From the NCBI RefSeq assembly GCF_016786305.1, contig NZ_JADWYV010000067.1: a DNA stretch of 40,085 bases; one strand, 5' to 3'. The stretch is from Pseudofrankia nepalensis. Its GTDB lineage: Bacteria > Actinomycetota > Actinomycetes > Frankiales > Frankiaceae. This document shows, piece after piece, positions 7,364 to 15,606 of this stretch; position 1 is the stretch's first letter, and every line of letters starts with the position of its first letter. A program made the position numbers and the translations under genes. The notes beneath the pieces were generated by a model that had not been told where the DNA came from, did not search any database, and saw nothing but the letters and a program-made list of their open reading frames with translations.

Positions 7364-8590
7364 ATGTGTCGGCTGACCGCGCAGCTCCTGGTGGATCCGC
7401 TACCGACCCCGTCGACCGCGGCGGGCCGGGTTTCGACGGTGGTCGAGGCGGTCGGCCGGGTGCTCGCGGTCCAGGCGCAGGACTCGCGGGGGCTGCGGCT
7501 CGCGGTGCGGTCACGCACTCGGGGCCTGGCGGCCGCCGATGTCGATCGCGCGTTCGCCGAGCGGGCGATCGTGGTGACCTGGCTGAACCGGGGCACGCTG
7601 CACCTCGCCCGCTCGGAGGACTATCCCTGGCTGCATGCGCTCACCGCGCCCAGGCAGGAGACGCTCCTGCGCCGTCGGCTGGCTGAGGAGGGAGTCTCGC
7701 CCGCCGAGGCCGAACGCGGCGTTGACCTGGTGGAACGCGCGCTGGTCGACCAGGGCCCGCTGACCCGGACCCAGCTGCGCGATCTGCTGGACGCCGCGGG
7801 TATCCCGACCGCGCGGCAGGCGCTCATCATGATCCTCGGCTACGCGAGCCAGCGCGGCGTCCTGGTCCGCGGCCCGATGGCCGGCGCCGAGCACGCCTAC
7901 GTGCTCACCCGCGACTGGCTGGGTGATCTCGCCCCGAACGCGGGGGCAGGCGTCGATCGGGACGCGGCGCTGGCGGAACTCGCCGTGCGTTACCTGGCCG
8001 GCCACGGCCCGGCGGACGACCGCGACCTCGCCGCCTGGTCGGGCCTGACGCTTGGCGACGCCCGCCGAGGTCTGATGTTGGCATCCGACCGCGTCGAGGC
8101 CTTGGACGATGGACGAGCGGACCTACGCCGCCGCGCCCGCGGGGCCCGCGGGGTGAGCGTCACGGCAGTCCTGGGCATCGACGGTGGCGGAAGCCGCCTC
8201 GGCGAGCCGGGCGATACCGGCGACCCGGATGAGGACGCAGGCAGCGGCGACGGCCGGGATACCGGCGAAAAGGCCGAGACGGACCTGGAAGCCATCCCTA
8301 CCCGGCTGCTGGGACCGTTCGACCCAATCCTCCACGGTTGGGCCGCCCGAGACTGGGTGACCGGCCCTCATCGCGGGATCGTCACCGTCAACGGCATCTT
8401 CCGTTCGATCGCCCTGGTCGCTGGTCAGGCGGCAGGTACCTGGACGATGCCCGACGGCCACGTCGCCCTGTCGCCGTTCGCCCCACTCCCGCCCCACATC
8501 GACGCCGCGCTCCGCGCCGAGGCCGCCGACGTGCACCGTTTCTTCGCGACGCCACCTGATCCGACCCCGGCCACGTCAGCCGAGGGATAG
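7364..8590 (+). CDS. AlkZ-like winged-helix DNA glycosylase family protein (HTH_42)
   Basis: Members are monofunctional glycosylases built of tandem winged helices. Streptomyces AlkZ unhooks azinomycin crosslinks, and E. coli YcaQ/AlkX removes N-alkylated bases. Counted from the ATG at 7364 (MCRLTAQLL), the catalytic QxQ motif VQAQD places glutamines at residues 37 and 39, in the region expected for AlkZ. The C-terminal family signature LLGPFDPILHGWAARDWV and the following WTMPDGHVALSPF are present. An acidic Gly/Asp-rich insertion (about residues 270-315) splits the C-terminal part and is not a family feature I know. An upstream ATG at 7304 would add 20 basic residues. The gene stands alone with no biosynthetic cluster nearby, so a general alkylation-repair role (AZL subgroup) is more likely than toxin self-resistance. 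Confidence 0.85.
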   Translation: MCRLTAQLLVDPLPTPSTAAGRVSTVVEAVGRVLAVQAQDSRGLRLAVRSRTRGLAAADVDRAFAERAIVVTWLNRGTLHLARSEDYPWLHALTAPRQETLLRRRLAEEGVSPAEAERGVDLVERALVDQGPLTRTQLRDLLDAAGIPTARQALIMILGYASQRGVLVRGPMAGAEHAYVLTRDWLGDLAPNAGAGVDRDAALAELAVRYLAGHGPADDRDLAAWSGLTLGDARRGLMLASDRVEALDDGRADLRRRARGARGVSVTAVLGIDGGGSRLGEPGDTGDPDEDAGSGDGRDTGEKAETDLEAIPTRLLGPFDPILHGWAARDWVTGPHRGIVTVNGIFRSIALVAGQAAGTWTMPDGHVALSPFAPLPPHIDAALRAEAADVHRFFATPPDPTPATSAEG

Positions 8591-8593
8591 GTA

Positions 8594-8609
8594 GTCCTCC
8601 GATGAGGAC
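8594..8609 (+). terminator. Short hairpin after the AlkZ-like gene
   Basis: The perfect stem GTCCTC-CGAT-GAGGAC starts 3 nt after the stop codon and precedes the tRNA. There is no U-tract. Confidence 0.45.
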
Positions 8610-8686
8610 GGGCCGCCCCGTCCACCGGCGCCCGCCCCGGCCACGCCCGCCCGCCCCGCCGGGCGCGCGACCTCGGCACGGTCGGG

Positions 8687-8692
8687 TATCGT
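8687..8692 (+). promoter_or_regulatory. Putative -10 element of the tRNA-Thr promoter
   Basis: TATCGT fits the actinobacterial TANNNT consensus and lies 11 nt before the mature tRNA 5' end, so transcription would start close to the tRNA. No good -35 is visible, so this is tentative. Confidence 0.35.
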
Positions 8693-8702
8693 AGAAATCC
8701 AC

Positions 8703-8778
8703 GCCGGCGTGGCGCAATTGGTAGCGCACCCGACTTGTAATCGGGCGGTTAGGGGTTCGAGTCCCCTCGTCGGCTCCA
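8703..8778 (+). tRNA. tRNA-Thr (anticodon UGU), 3' CCA encoded
   Basis: A full cloverleaf can be drawn. The acceptor stem GCCGGCG pairs with CGTCGGC (one G-U). The D-arm is GCGC/GCGC with a GG-containing loop. The anticodon stem CCCGA/TCGGG encloses the loop CTTGTAA. The T-arm is AGGGG/CCCCT with loop TTCGAGT. The anticodon TGT reads ACA threonine codons. The discriminator is T, followed by an encoded CCA, 76 nt in all. No integrase or repeated 3' end is nearby, so I see no sign of use as an attachment site. Confidence 0.97.
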
Positions 8779-8978
8779 CTCCCACCAGCACTGGAACGTT
8801 CTGTGCCGGTCATCTGAGACCGTCTGTGAAGCCTATGTACAGCCAACGTCCTCGTGTTTCGTCTCCGAGGTCTTCGTCGCCGCCTTGGCCCTCCTCGCTG
8901 CCCTCGTCCTCACACTTCCGGTGCCAGAACGGGCGGATATGCTACGGCGACCACTGAGTCATCGTGCAGGGAGACGCG

Positions 8979-9767
8979 TTGGGAGCAAAGACCGGTTTTC
9001 TGGTGTATGCCGACGGTGATGCGCGGGATCTGCTGCGACAGGTAGGCGCGGCGGATCTGGAGCGGACGTCCGCAATGATGCGCCGTTTCTATCCGGGCTG
9101 GGAGATTGAGGAGACCGAGGGCTCGGACCTCGGGGATGGTGTGTACCCCCCGGAGGGGACGGTCCATGCGGCGAGCTGGCCTGGGGTGGAGGTTGTCTGC
9201 GACCAGGGTGTGATGCTCGACTTTCCGTCGCGGCTTCCGGAGCACCTCGTCGCGGCGAGTGCGGGCCGGCGACTGGTCCTTCATGCCATGCACAGTGTGG
9301 TCGACTGGCTTGCGTTTGCCGTGTGGGAGGACGGGCGTCTCGTTCGTTCCCTGAGCCTGTCGCCGGACAGCGGGATTATCGAGAACATCGGGGAGCCGCT
9401 TCCCTTTGAGCTTTCCTACTGGGCCGGCGACCACCCGGCAGATGTCATTCCCTGGCCGGGTGATGAGGACACTCCTTATCCGCTGGCCTTTCACCCCCTC
9501 GAACTTGGCGAAGACGCGCTGCGCGCGCTCTTCGGGTTCGTTCTGGAAGGTCGTCCCGAGCCCGGCGACCTCGCCAAACACGAAATTCACCTCCATGGCT
9601 TCCGTGTGCGGGACCCGAACGGCCCGGATCCCGCGGAGAAGGAAGAGGAGCTAAGGAGGGCCATGGAATCCATGGGTCCACCGCGCTTTTTCAGGATGGG
9701 GCCGGACGGTACTCTGATCGAGGTCGACGACCTTGTCGTGGACCGTCTGCTTTATGAGCAGGAGTGA
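8979..9767 (+). CDS. DUF6928 family protein of unknown function
   Basis: The N-terminus GAKTGFLVYADGDARDLLRQ matches the conserved opening (MGAKT..LVYADG) of the actinobacterial DUF6928 proteins. The body is acidic and Trp/Pro-rich (DWLAFAVWEDGRLVRSLSLS, FELSYWAGDHP), with no signal peptide, membrane helix or catalytic motif I can name. A GTG at 8964 opens the frame, but the TTG at 8979 has AGGGAG 5-6 nt upstream and places the conserved GAKT directly after the initiator, so I prefer it (262 aa). The stop is followed by a small AT-rich hairpin. It is a single-gene unit. Confidence 0.8.
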   Translation: MGAKTGFLVYADGDARDLLRQVGAADLERTSAMMRRFYPGWEIEETEGSDLGDGVYPPEGTVHAASWPGVEVVCDQGVMLDFPSRLPEHLVAASAGRRLVLHAMHSVVDWLAFAVWEDGRLVRSLSLSPDSGIIENIGEPLPFELSYWAGDHPADVIPWPGDEDTPYPLAFHPLELGEDALRALFGFVLEGRPEPGDLAKHEIHLHGFRVRDPNGPDPAEKEEELRRAMESMGPPRFFRMGPDGTLIEVDDLVVDRLLYEQE

Positions 9768-9782
9768 TCACGATCTGACCCC

Positions 9783-9799
9783 CCATCATTTATTGATGG
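9783..9799. terminator. AT-rich hairpin after the DUF6928 gene
   Basis: The stem CCATCA-TTTAT-TGATGG (6 bp) begins 15 nt past the stop. It is weak for a terminator and could also be a small operator dyad upstream of the AraC-type gene. Confidence 0.35.
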
Positions 9800-9971
9800 A
9801 GAGTTCTGGTGCCTGACCCGGGTGTGGCCGTGGCGGTTTCCTCGCGCGTATCCCACGCAAATGTCCGCGGCCAGGCGCTCGTCCGGGATCGGCGCCGGCT
9901 CGATGCTGGCGGCAGCGCGGCTGGACCATCCCGGCGCGCGATGCCGGCGGGGCGTCGGCGATGCTGTGGGC

Positions 9972-10811
9972 GTGGAGTACGTGTCCAGAGTGCCGCGACC
10001 GCCGCTGGACGGGCTGATCGATGACCTCTACTACTTGGAGGGGACGCCGCCGTACGCCCGGCTGACGCTGCCGCCGGCACCGGCGGCGCTGCTCATCGTC
10101 AACCTCGGAGCGCCGTTCCGCATCCGCGCCGGCACCGACATCGAGACGGCCGAGTACGCCGACGGCTGCGTGGTCGCCACGCCCACCCGCGCGTGGGAGT
10201 TCGGCTACCCACTCTGGACCAAGTCCGTCGGCGCGCACGTCAAGCCGTGGGGCCTGGCGCCGTTCCTGCCGATGCCGGCGGCCGAGCTGTGCGACCGGCC
10301 AGTGACGATAGAGCAGGTCTGGGGCCGGCCCGCCGTTGCCGAGCTGCGAGACCGGCTGGCCACGGCGGACGGACCGCACGAGATGCTGACGCTGCTCGAG
10401 GAGGAGCTGATGCGACGGCTGCGTGAGACCGCCGGCCTGGGCCTGGTTCGCGATATGAGCAGTGTCATCGTGGCGAACAGTGGGGCGGTGGCGATCGGCG
10501 ATCTGAGCGTGGCGGCCGGTGTCAGCAGCACTCATCTGGCACGGCGGTTCAAGGAGCTCATCGGTGTCACACCGAAGCGGCTGGCCCGCTCCCAACGCTT
10601 TGCCGCGACCGTGCTTGCGATCGACCCCGCCGAACCGATCGACTGGGGCGACGTCGCCGCTGGCGCAGGCTACTTCGACCAGGCTCACTTCGGCCACGAG
10701 TTCCGGGAGTTCACCGGGCTCACTCCAACCCAGTACATCGAAGTACGGCGGCGCTTCCTGCGCGAGCATCCCGGCAGCGTGCTGGACGGCTGGTCGCTGC
10801 CGGCCGATTGA
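9972..10811 (+). CDS. AraC-family transcriptional regulator
   Basis: The 279-aa protein has an N-terminal sensing domain of the kind found in DUF6597-type AraC proteins (LPPAPAALLIVNLGAPFRI, VVATPTRAWEFG). A C-terminal AraC DNA-binding domain follows with two helix-turn-helix units: AIGDLSVAAGVSSTHLARRF, then WGDVAAGAGYFDQAHFGHEF, followed by FREFTGLTPTQY. I start at the GTG at 9972, where the conserved sequence begins. In-frame ATG codons further upstream (9822, 9861, 9903) would add residues that do not look conserved. A DHFR-like reductase gene follows after 65 bp on the same strand, a common pairing in actinobacteria. The regulator may control that gene, but the inducer is unknown. Confidence 0.88.
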   Translation: MEYVSRVPRPPLDGLIDDLYYLEGTPPYARLTLPPAPAALLIVNLGAPFRIRAGTDIETAEYADGCVVATPTRAWEFGYPLWTKSVGAHVKPWGLAPFLPMPAAELCDRPVTIEQVWGRPAVAELRDRLATADGPHEMLTLLEEELMRRLRETAGLGLVRDMSSVIVANSGAVAIGDLSVAAGVSSTHLARRFKELIGVTPKRLARSQRFAATVLAIDPAEPIDWGDVAAGAGYFDQAHFGHEFREFTGLTPTQYIEVRRRFLREHPGSVLDGWSLPAD

Positions 10812-10876
10812 TTTCTTACAAGACCGACAGCTCACGACTCGCTAGTTTGGGGGCACCCCGAGCAGAGGAGAGTCCC

Positions 10877-11458
10877 ATGGGCAAGGTGGTCATGTACGCC
10901 TCGGTGTCGGTCGACGGCTTCATCGCGGACAAGAACGACCAGCCCGGACCGCTGTTCGACTGGTTGACCAGCGGTGACGTGCCGTTGGACGAGAGCGGCG
11001 TCTTGAAGGTGTCGCAGACGTCCTACGACCACACTCGGCCCTACTGGGACCAGATCGGGGCGACAATCGCAGGTCGCCACGTATTCGACATGACGGACGG
11101 CTGGGACGGAACGCCGCCGAGCGGGATCGACCACGTTGTCGTCGTGACCCACCGGGGCAGGCCCGAGGGCTGGCATCCCGAGGCGCCGTTCTACTTTGTC
11201 GACGGCATTGAGGCTGCAGTGGCGAAGGCGCAGGAGCTTGCGGGTGATCGCGTGGTCGAGGTCGCCGCTGGCGACGTCGGCGGCCAGGCGCTTGCCGCGG
11301 GCCTGGTCGACGAGGTGCGCATGGACGTCGTACCCGTCGTGTTCGGGTCCGGCAAGTGCTACTTCGGGTCGGTCCACGCGCAGCACCTGTTGGAGGATCC
11401 TGACGTGATGATTCAGGGCAACCGGGTGCTTCACCTGCGCTATCGGGTGCGCCGTTGA
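10877..11458 (+). CDS. Dihydrofolate reductase family protein (RibD C-terminal-like)
   Basis: These small NADPH-binding reductases share the DHFR/RibD fold. Most are uncharacterised oxidoreductases and not true DHFRs. The 193-aa product starts with the typical MGKVVMYASVSVDGFIAD and contains TIAGRHVFDMTDGWDG, a Gly-rich nucleotide-binding segment VEVAAGDVGGQALAAGLVDE and VVPVVFGSGKCYF. The ATG at 10877 has an AGAGGAG Shine-Dalgarno, so the longer frame from 10808 is not used. It is probably co-transcribed with, or regulated by, the adjacent AraC gene. The substrate is unknown. Confidence 0.9.
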   Translation: MGKVVMYASVSVDGFIADKNDQPGPLFDWLTSGDVPLDESGVLKVSQTSYDHTRPYWDQIGATIAGRHVFDMTDGWDGTPPSGIDHVVVVTHRGRPEGWHPEAPFYFVDGIEAAVAKAQELAGDRVVEVAAGDVGGQALAAGLVDEVRMDVVPVVFGSGKCYFGSVHAQHLLEDPDVMIQGNRVLHLRYRVRR

Positions 11459-11899
11459 CCGATCTGAGCGGGTACGCGGAGAAGTCCACCGCGAACGGTG
11501 ACACAAGATCGGGCCTCCGGCCGCGTTTGCGCATCGCTGTCCCTGGTCGGGCAGCCGACGCCGATCCGCCCCAGCACCTCACCCGCGGCAAGTTCAACTC
11601 AAGATCACTGGTTGCCGGTTTCCGTCGTATCTTTGGCCGACCCCCAGGAAGAGCGGCTCGTCGTGCTCCCGGATCGCGTCCAGGGGTGGCGTCGATCCAT
11701 GGCGGTGGATTGTCCGTTGGTGACGGCCGTGACAGCATGACGGCCCCGCCGACCGTACCGGGCGGGTCGTGGCCTGCTTGCCTTCGCGATGATCGCGCGC
11801 ATGCCCGCCGGACTGCGCGACCGCCTCGTCACCGCGGCTGTCGGGCTGACCCGGAAGCCGGCAGCCCAGCCACGACCAGCCGTGAGTGAGGTCCTCCGG
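11459..11899. other. Gene-free region of about 440 bp between two 3' ends
   Basis: It lies between the end of the DHFR-like gene and the 3' end of the leftward HxlR gene. The open frames have poor composition. A short stretch around 11789-11880 encodes MIARMPAGLRDRLVTAAVGL in one frame and could be the tail of a decayed gene, but nothing extends it. No hairpin stands out. Confidence 0.4.
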
Positions 11900-12226
11900 T
11901 CAAGCCGTGGCCCACGTGGCGATCGTGTCGAGGATGTCGCCGAGTTCGTGACCACGCGGAGTGAGGGCGTACTCCACCCGCGGCGGCTTGTCGGGGTAGA
12001 CGGTCCTGGTGACCAGCCCACGCTCTTCCAGGGATTGAAGCCGCTCGGCCAGCGTCTTCGGGCTGATGCCCGGCATCGCCCGTTGCAGTTCGCCGTACCG
12101 CCTCGCGCCGAGATGCAGCTGGAAGATCACTAGCGGCGTCCACTTGCTTCCCACGAACGCCAGAGTCTGTGTCACGGGGCAGACATCTGGCGTCAGGGGT
12201 GGCAGCGTGACCTGCGTACTTTCCAT
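11900..12226 (-). CDS. HxlR-family winged-helix transcriptional regulator
   Basis: The 108-aa protein fits the HxlR size. It has the N-terminal cysteine region (DVCPVTQTLAFVGSKWTPLV, Cys near residue 15), the recognition helix area RAMPGISPKTLAERLQSLEE and the wing LVTRTVYPDKPPRVEYALT. HxlR members often sense electrophiles or quinones through that N-terminal cysteine. The ATG at 12226 gives the family start; the longer frame upstream overlaps the divergent gene and is spurious. It is divergent from the glycosyltransferase gene with 96 bp between starts, so it probably represses itself and that gene. Confidence 0.9.
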   Translation of the reverse strand: MESTQVTLPPLTPDVCPVTQTLAFVGSKWTPLVIFQLHLGARRYGELQRAMPGISPKTLAERLQSLEERGLVTRTVYPDKPPRVEYALTPRGHELGDILDTIATWATA

Positions 12227-12256
12227 TTCTGAAGTTACTACAGCATGAGAGTGCCC

Positions 12257-12285
12257 TTCACAAGATGAAGAAGGCTTCCTAGCTT
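12257..12285 (+). promoter_or_regulatory. Putative sigma-70-type promoter of the glycosyltransferase gene
   Basis: The -35 box TTCACA (12257-12262) matches TTGACA at five of six positions. It is separated by exactly 17 nt from TAGCTT (12280-12285), which fits TANNNT. The box lies 37 nt before the ATG. On the other strand, TTGTGA overlapping the same -35 and TAGTAA 17 nt away could serve the HxlR gene. The two promoters would then overlap, which suits co-repression. Confidence 0.5.
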
Positions 12286-12322
12286 CGGACATGCCCACGT
12301 CACCCGTGATGAGAAGCAGCCG

Positions 12323-13441
12323 ATGCGAATCCTGTTCACTGCCTGCCCGTTCTTCGGCCACGTCAACACCGTGCTTCCGCTCGCGCTGGCGGCGCGGCGC
12401 GCCGGGCACGAGGTCGTCGTCGCCACCGGCGCCGACTTCGCCGAGCACGTCGCGCGTCGCGGCCTGACGGCGTGGCCGATCGGGCCCACGTCCGCCGAGG
12501 CGGGAACACCGCACTCACTGGCCCATTTCTGGCACACCGCCGCCCAGCGCTGCGTCGACCTGCTCCCCCTGGCCACTGCCTGGGGCCCGGATCTCCTTGT
12601 GTCCGAAGAGATGGAGCTCGCCGGGGCCATCGCTGCCGCCCGCGGCGAGACCCGCCACGTCATACATGGGCTGGGCATCGCCGCGCTCGGCGACTGGGAG
12701 GCGCTCGCCGCGGACATCGACGAGCTCGGCCTGCGCTGGGACGTGCCCGACCTCGCCGACGCATACCGCGGCGCGGTCTACCTGTCCATCTGCCCGCCCA
12801 CCCTGCAACTGCCGAGCAGGTCGGAGCGCATGGTGCAGCCGCTGCGCCCCGGTCTCGGCGAGCCCGCGCCGGGCGAGCGGCTACCCGAGGCACTCTTGGC
12901 GCTGCCGTACGAGCGCACCGTGCACCTCACCCTCGGCACGGTGTTCCACCAGCGCCGACCCGGCGCGCTGGACGCCGCCATCGCCGGGCTGCGCGAGCTG
13001 CCAGCGAATCTCGTCGTCACCGTCGGCCCCGACGTGGACCCCGACCGCTTCGGCCCGCAACCGCCGCACGTCCTGGTCGAGCGTTACCTCCCCCACGCGC
13101 TGCTGCTGCCCCGCTGCGACCTCGTCGTCTCCCAGGGCGGCGCCGGGATCCTGCTCGGCGCGCTAGCGCACGGCCTGCCCCAACTCGTGCTGCCCCAGGG
13201 CGCTGACCAATTCACCAACGGCGCCGCCGCACAGCGAGCTGGCGTCGGGCTCGTGCTCGACGGACCCGCGGCCACCGCGCCGGCGACCGCCGGCGCGGTG
13301 GGCCGGCTGCTCGGCGAACCGCGGTACGCGGCAGCGGCGCGCGCCGTGCAGAAGGAAATCGACACGATGCCAAGCGCGGACGACGTGCTCGCGTCGCTGA
13401 TCGCGGACCCCGCGCCGAAGCCACCAGCGCGAGCCCGATGA
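12323..13441 (+). CDS. GT1-family glycosyltransferase (macrolide/UDP-glycosyltransferase type)
   Basis: GT-B fold enzymes of this family move a sugar from a nucleotide donor to a small-molecule acceptor. The N-terminal MRILFTACPFFGHVNTVLPL is the classic acceptor-domain opening, with the catalytic His region GHVNT at residues about 12-16. The C-terminal donor domain shows LPHALLLPRCDLVVSQGGAG followed by GLPQLVLPQGADQFTNGAA. This matches the family's DxxVxHGG..T and P...DQ signature, but the usual H-G-G is SQGGAG here, so the sugar-binding His is replaced. At 372 aa it is slightly short. A divergent HxlR regulator suggests inducible detoxification or tailoring. The acceptor is unknown. Confidence 0.88.
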   Translation: MRILFTACPFFGHVNTVLPLALAARRAGHEVVVATGADFAEHVARRGLTAWPIGPTSAEAGTPHSLAHFWHTAAQRCVDLLPLATAWGPDLLVSEEMELAGAIAAARGETRHVIHGLGIAALGDWEALAADIDELGLRWDVPDLADAYRGAVYLSICPPTLQLPSRSERMVQPLRPGLGEPAPGERLPEALLALPYERTVHLTLGTVFHQRRPGALDAAIAGLRELPANLVVTVGPDVDPDRFGPQPPHVLVERYLPHALLLPRCDLVVSQGGAGILLGALAHGLPQLVLPQGADQFTNGAAAQRAGVGLVLDGPAATAPATAGAVGRLLGEPRYAAAARAVQKEIDTMPSADDVLASLIADPAPKPPARAR

Positions 13442-13670
13442 AGGGCGACAGGCACAGCCTGGCCAGCGTCAGGGTGTCGTTCGTGAGGAAGTCGCGAGCC
13501 TGCACGGCCTCGGGCCGGGATACGCAGGAAACGAGGCGAGCTTGGCCTAGCCTCGCGGCTTTCCCGCGAGGCCGGGCACAGGGCTACGGCTGCTCGCACT
13601 TGGGCACGGCGAGCGGCGCGGCCGGGGCCTGGACGGCGCCGTCGCCGCCGCGCGGCAGGCACGGCCGGGG
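13442..13670. other. Short intergenic region between convergent genes
   Basis: This is 229 bp between the ends of the glycosyltransferase and methyltransferase genes. I see no convincing gene, RNA or strong hairpin. Confidence 0.4.
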
Positions 13671-14483
13671 TCAGTCGGCGCGCTGTCCGAGACGCAGAAC
13701 GCTCATATAGCGACGTGATGCGCGATTGCCCAGGCGCGTGCGGACGCGTTCGGCGATTGCGTCGAGCAGGGGCTCCCGGACGTCGCGATGGAGCCGTCGG
13801 TACGGCGACGTCGATCGGAGGAGGTCGGCGAAGCCGTTCCCGTCGAACCACTGAACTGTCGGGCACCAGCGCACGATCGTCGGCCCGAACAGGGCACCGG
13901 GACCGGGAACCGTGCCCCAGCCCTCGCCGGTCGCGCGCACGTCGTCCTCGAAGGGTGGATGGCCCCAGTCGGGGTTGCCCGGGGAGAACCGTTCGTGCAG
14001 GTCAGCGGTCTCGGCGTACACCTCCGGCTCGCCGGGCCGGCGGACGACGACATGGCCAAGCAGCGCGATCCATCCTCCGCGACGTAGCAGGTCGTGGGCT
14101 CGCCGCCAGCCGATCGAGGGGTCGACCCAGTGCCATGCCGACGCCGCCACCAGGACGTCGAAGCGCCGCCCGCGGTCGTCCCATTCCTCGAACGTCGACG
14201 TCTCGATCGTGATGTCGCGGAAGGCCGCGAGCCGGCGACGAGCCAGCGCGGCCAGTTCCGTGCCGGGCTCGACGGCGGTCACCGCGCAGCCGAGCGCCGC
14301 CAGCGAACGTGTCGCCTGCCCCGTACCGCACCCCACCTCGAGCACCGACGACCGTTCGTCCAGGCCCGTGAGCGTGCCGAGGTCCGCGAACAACTCGTCG
14401 GGATAACCCGGCCGTGCCCGGTCGTACAGTTCCGCCACCTCGTTGAACACTGCCCCGAGGTAACCCCGATGGGCGCCAGCCAT
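13671..14483 (-). CDS. Class I SAM-dependent methyltransferase
   Basis: The 270-aa protein has the N-terminal FNEVAELYDRARPGYP typical of small-molecule methyltransferases in the Methyltransf_11/25 group. SAM motif I is VLEVGCGTGQATRSLA, motif II lies around VTAVEPGTEL, and FDVLVAASAWHWVDP corresponds to motif IV. The C-terminal half (about 150-270) is likely acceptor-binding. The ATG at 14483 has an AAAGGA ribosome site and the expected short lead. The neighbouring leftward gene begins 1.1 kb away, so it is probably a single-gene unit. The substrate cannot be read from the sequence. Confidence 0.88.
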   Translation of the reverse strand: MAGAHRGYLGAVFNEVAELYDRARPGYPDELFADLGTLTGLDERSSVLEVGCGTGQATRSLAALGCAVTAVEPGTELAALARRRLAAFRDITIETSTFEEWDDRGRRFDVLVAASAWHWVDPSIGWRRAHDLLRRGGWIALLGHVVVRRPGEPEVYAETADLHERFSPGNPDWGHPPFEDDVRATGEGWGTVPGPGALFGPTIVRWCPTVQWFDGNGFADLLRSTSPYRRLHRDVREPLLDAIAERVRTRLGNRASRRYMSVLRLGQRAD

Positions 14484-14550
14484 CGCGTCATCCTTTCGGA
14501 CTAACCGTCGTGACGAACTGTTGCGCAGCGCGCCTCAGGGACTCAGGGTC

Positions 14551-15606
14551 TCAGCCGTTCTTGCGGCGGCGGCGCTTTTCGCGCCCGACCAGGATGTCCA
14601 GGCCGGAGTCGTCGGCGGGCGGGTCGGATGCGGGGGCGCGGCGCGGGGATGCCGACGCCGAGCGGTCGCGGGCGAAGACCGTCACCGGCGGCGAGGTGGC
14701 CAGCGCTGACGAAGGAGCTGGCGCCGGCGAAGGAACTGGCGCCGGGAAGGTGGCCAGCGCCGACGGGGAGGGCGGCGCGGCCGCGGGGCTGGCCGGCGCG
14801 CGGCCGCTGAGCGGGAAGGCGTCGGCCAGGGCCGACCTGGTCGAGCCGGGGCGGCGCCGCTGCCCGGCACGGTAGCTCTGGAGCCGGACGATCGGCGTGG
14901 TGGCCGGGTCGACGGGCTGGGAGGGGTCGGTGTCGGAACGAGGGGCGGGCTCCCGGCGACCCGCCCTCGGCGTGGAACTCGCCGCGGACGCGCCGGCGGC
15001 CCGCCTGCCGATGCGCGGGCCGGAGCCGGTTTCGGCGGCCTCGGCCGCGGTGTCGCCCGCGCGGGGAACCGGGCTGAACCAGTCGAAGGCCGAGCCGCGG
15101 CCGCGCAGCGCCGTGTTCTCCGCCTGCACGATCACGAGCAGCGCCGTGGCGAAGGCCGCACGGGTCCTGGCCTCCTCCAGCTGGCGTTCCAGCTCGGCGA
15201 CGTGGGCCGGGTCGACCAGGGCCGCCGGGGCGGCCGTGGGTTCCGGAGAGGGGGTGCCGTCGGGGTTGACGGTCGTCCCGAACGCCTGCGTGTGCAACTC
15301 GCGCAGGTACGCGAGCTCGGCCGCCGGCGCCGGGTCGGCCGCGGTGAAGAGCAGGTTGACGTAGATCTCGACGACCCGCCATTCGATGGCCTTCTCGCCG
15401 CGGAACTGGCGGCTCAGGTCCCGCGTCCGGGAGCGCTTGATCTTTGCTGTTCCCTGGTCCGACCAGAACTGTCGGGAAACCATTTCGTAGCTGACCCTGT
15501 ATGGATTGTTGAGCTCGTTCAGCCGGGTCAGGAGGATTTTCTGCGGTCCGTCCTCCAGATCTGGGCGCGGACCTTTGGGGCGGGCTCCCGCGAGGTTCAC
15601 CCACAC
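14551..15606 (-). CDS. Hypothetical protein with an HTH-like N-terminal segment and a long disordered basic tail
   Basis: I do not recognise a named family. Near the N-terminus the segment ILLTRLNELNNPYRVSYEMV, continuing RDLSRQFRGEKAIEWRVVEI, resembles helix-turn-helix regions in which a WxxVE helix follows the recognition helix, as in many actinobacterial XRE-like proteins. A Glu/Arg helix (HVAELERQLEEARTRAAF) follows and may be a coiled coil. The rest is Pro/Ala/Ser-rich, with APAPSSALATS-type repeats, and ends in a Lys/Arg cluster. The frame opens at 15957, but codons upstream of about 15830 lose the GC-rich third position. I place the start near the GTG at 15606 (351 aa); the ATG at 15804 is an alternative. 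No Shine-Dalgarno settles the start. Confidence 0.6.
   Translation of the reverse strand: MWVNLAGARPKGPRPDLEDGPQKILLTRLNELNNPYRVSYEMVSRQFWSDQGTAKIKRSRTRDLSRQFRGEKAIEWRVVEIYVNLLFTAADPAPAAELAYLRELHTQAFGTTVNPDGTPSPEPTAAPAALVDPAHVAELERQLEEARTRAAFATALLVIVQAENTALRGRGSAFDWFSPVPRAGDTAAEAAETGSGPRIGRRAAGASAASSTPRAGRREPAPRSDTDPSQPVDPATTPIVRLQSYRAGQRRRPGSTRSALADAFPLSGRAPASPAAAPPSPSALATFPAPVPSPAPAPSSALATSPPVTVFARDRSASASPRRAPASDPPADDSGLDILVGREKRRRRKNG

Noticed and set aside
8703..8778. tRNA-Thr as an integration site of a mobile element
   Set aside because: No integrase gene, no duplicated tRNA 3' end and ordinary neighbouring genes.
13212..13505. Minus-strand frame with a hydrophobic start at the end of the glycosyltransferase gene
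   Set aside because: It overlaps the certain 3' end of the glycosyltransferase and becomes Arg-rich after 30 residues.
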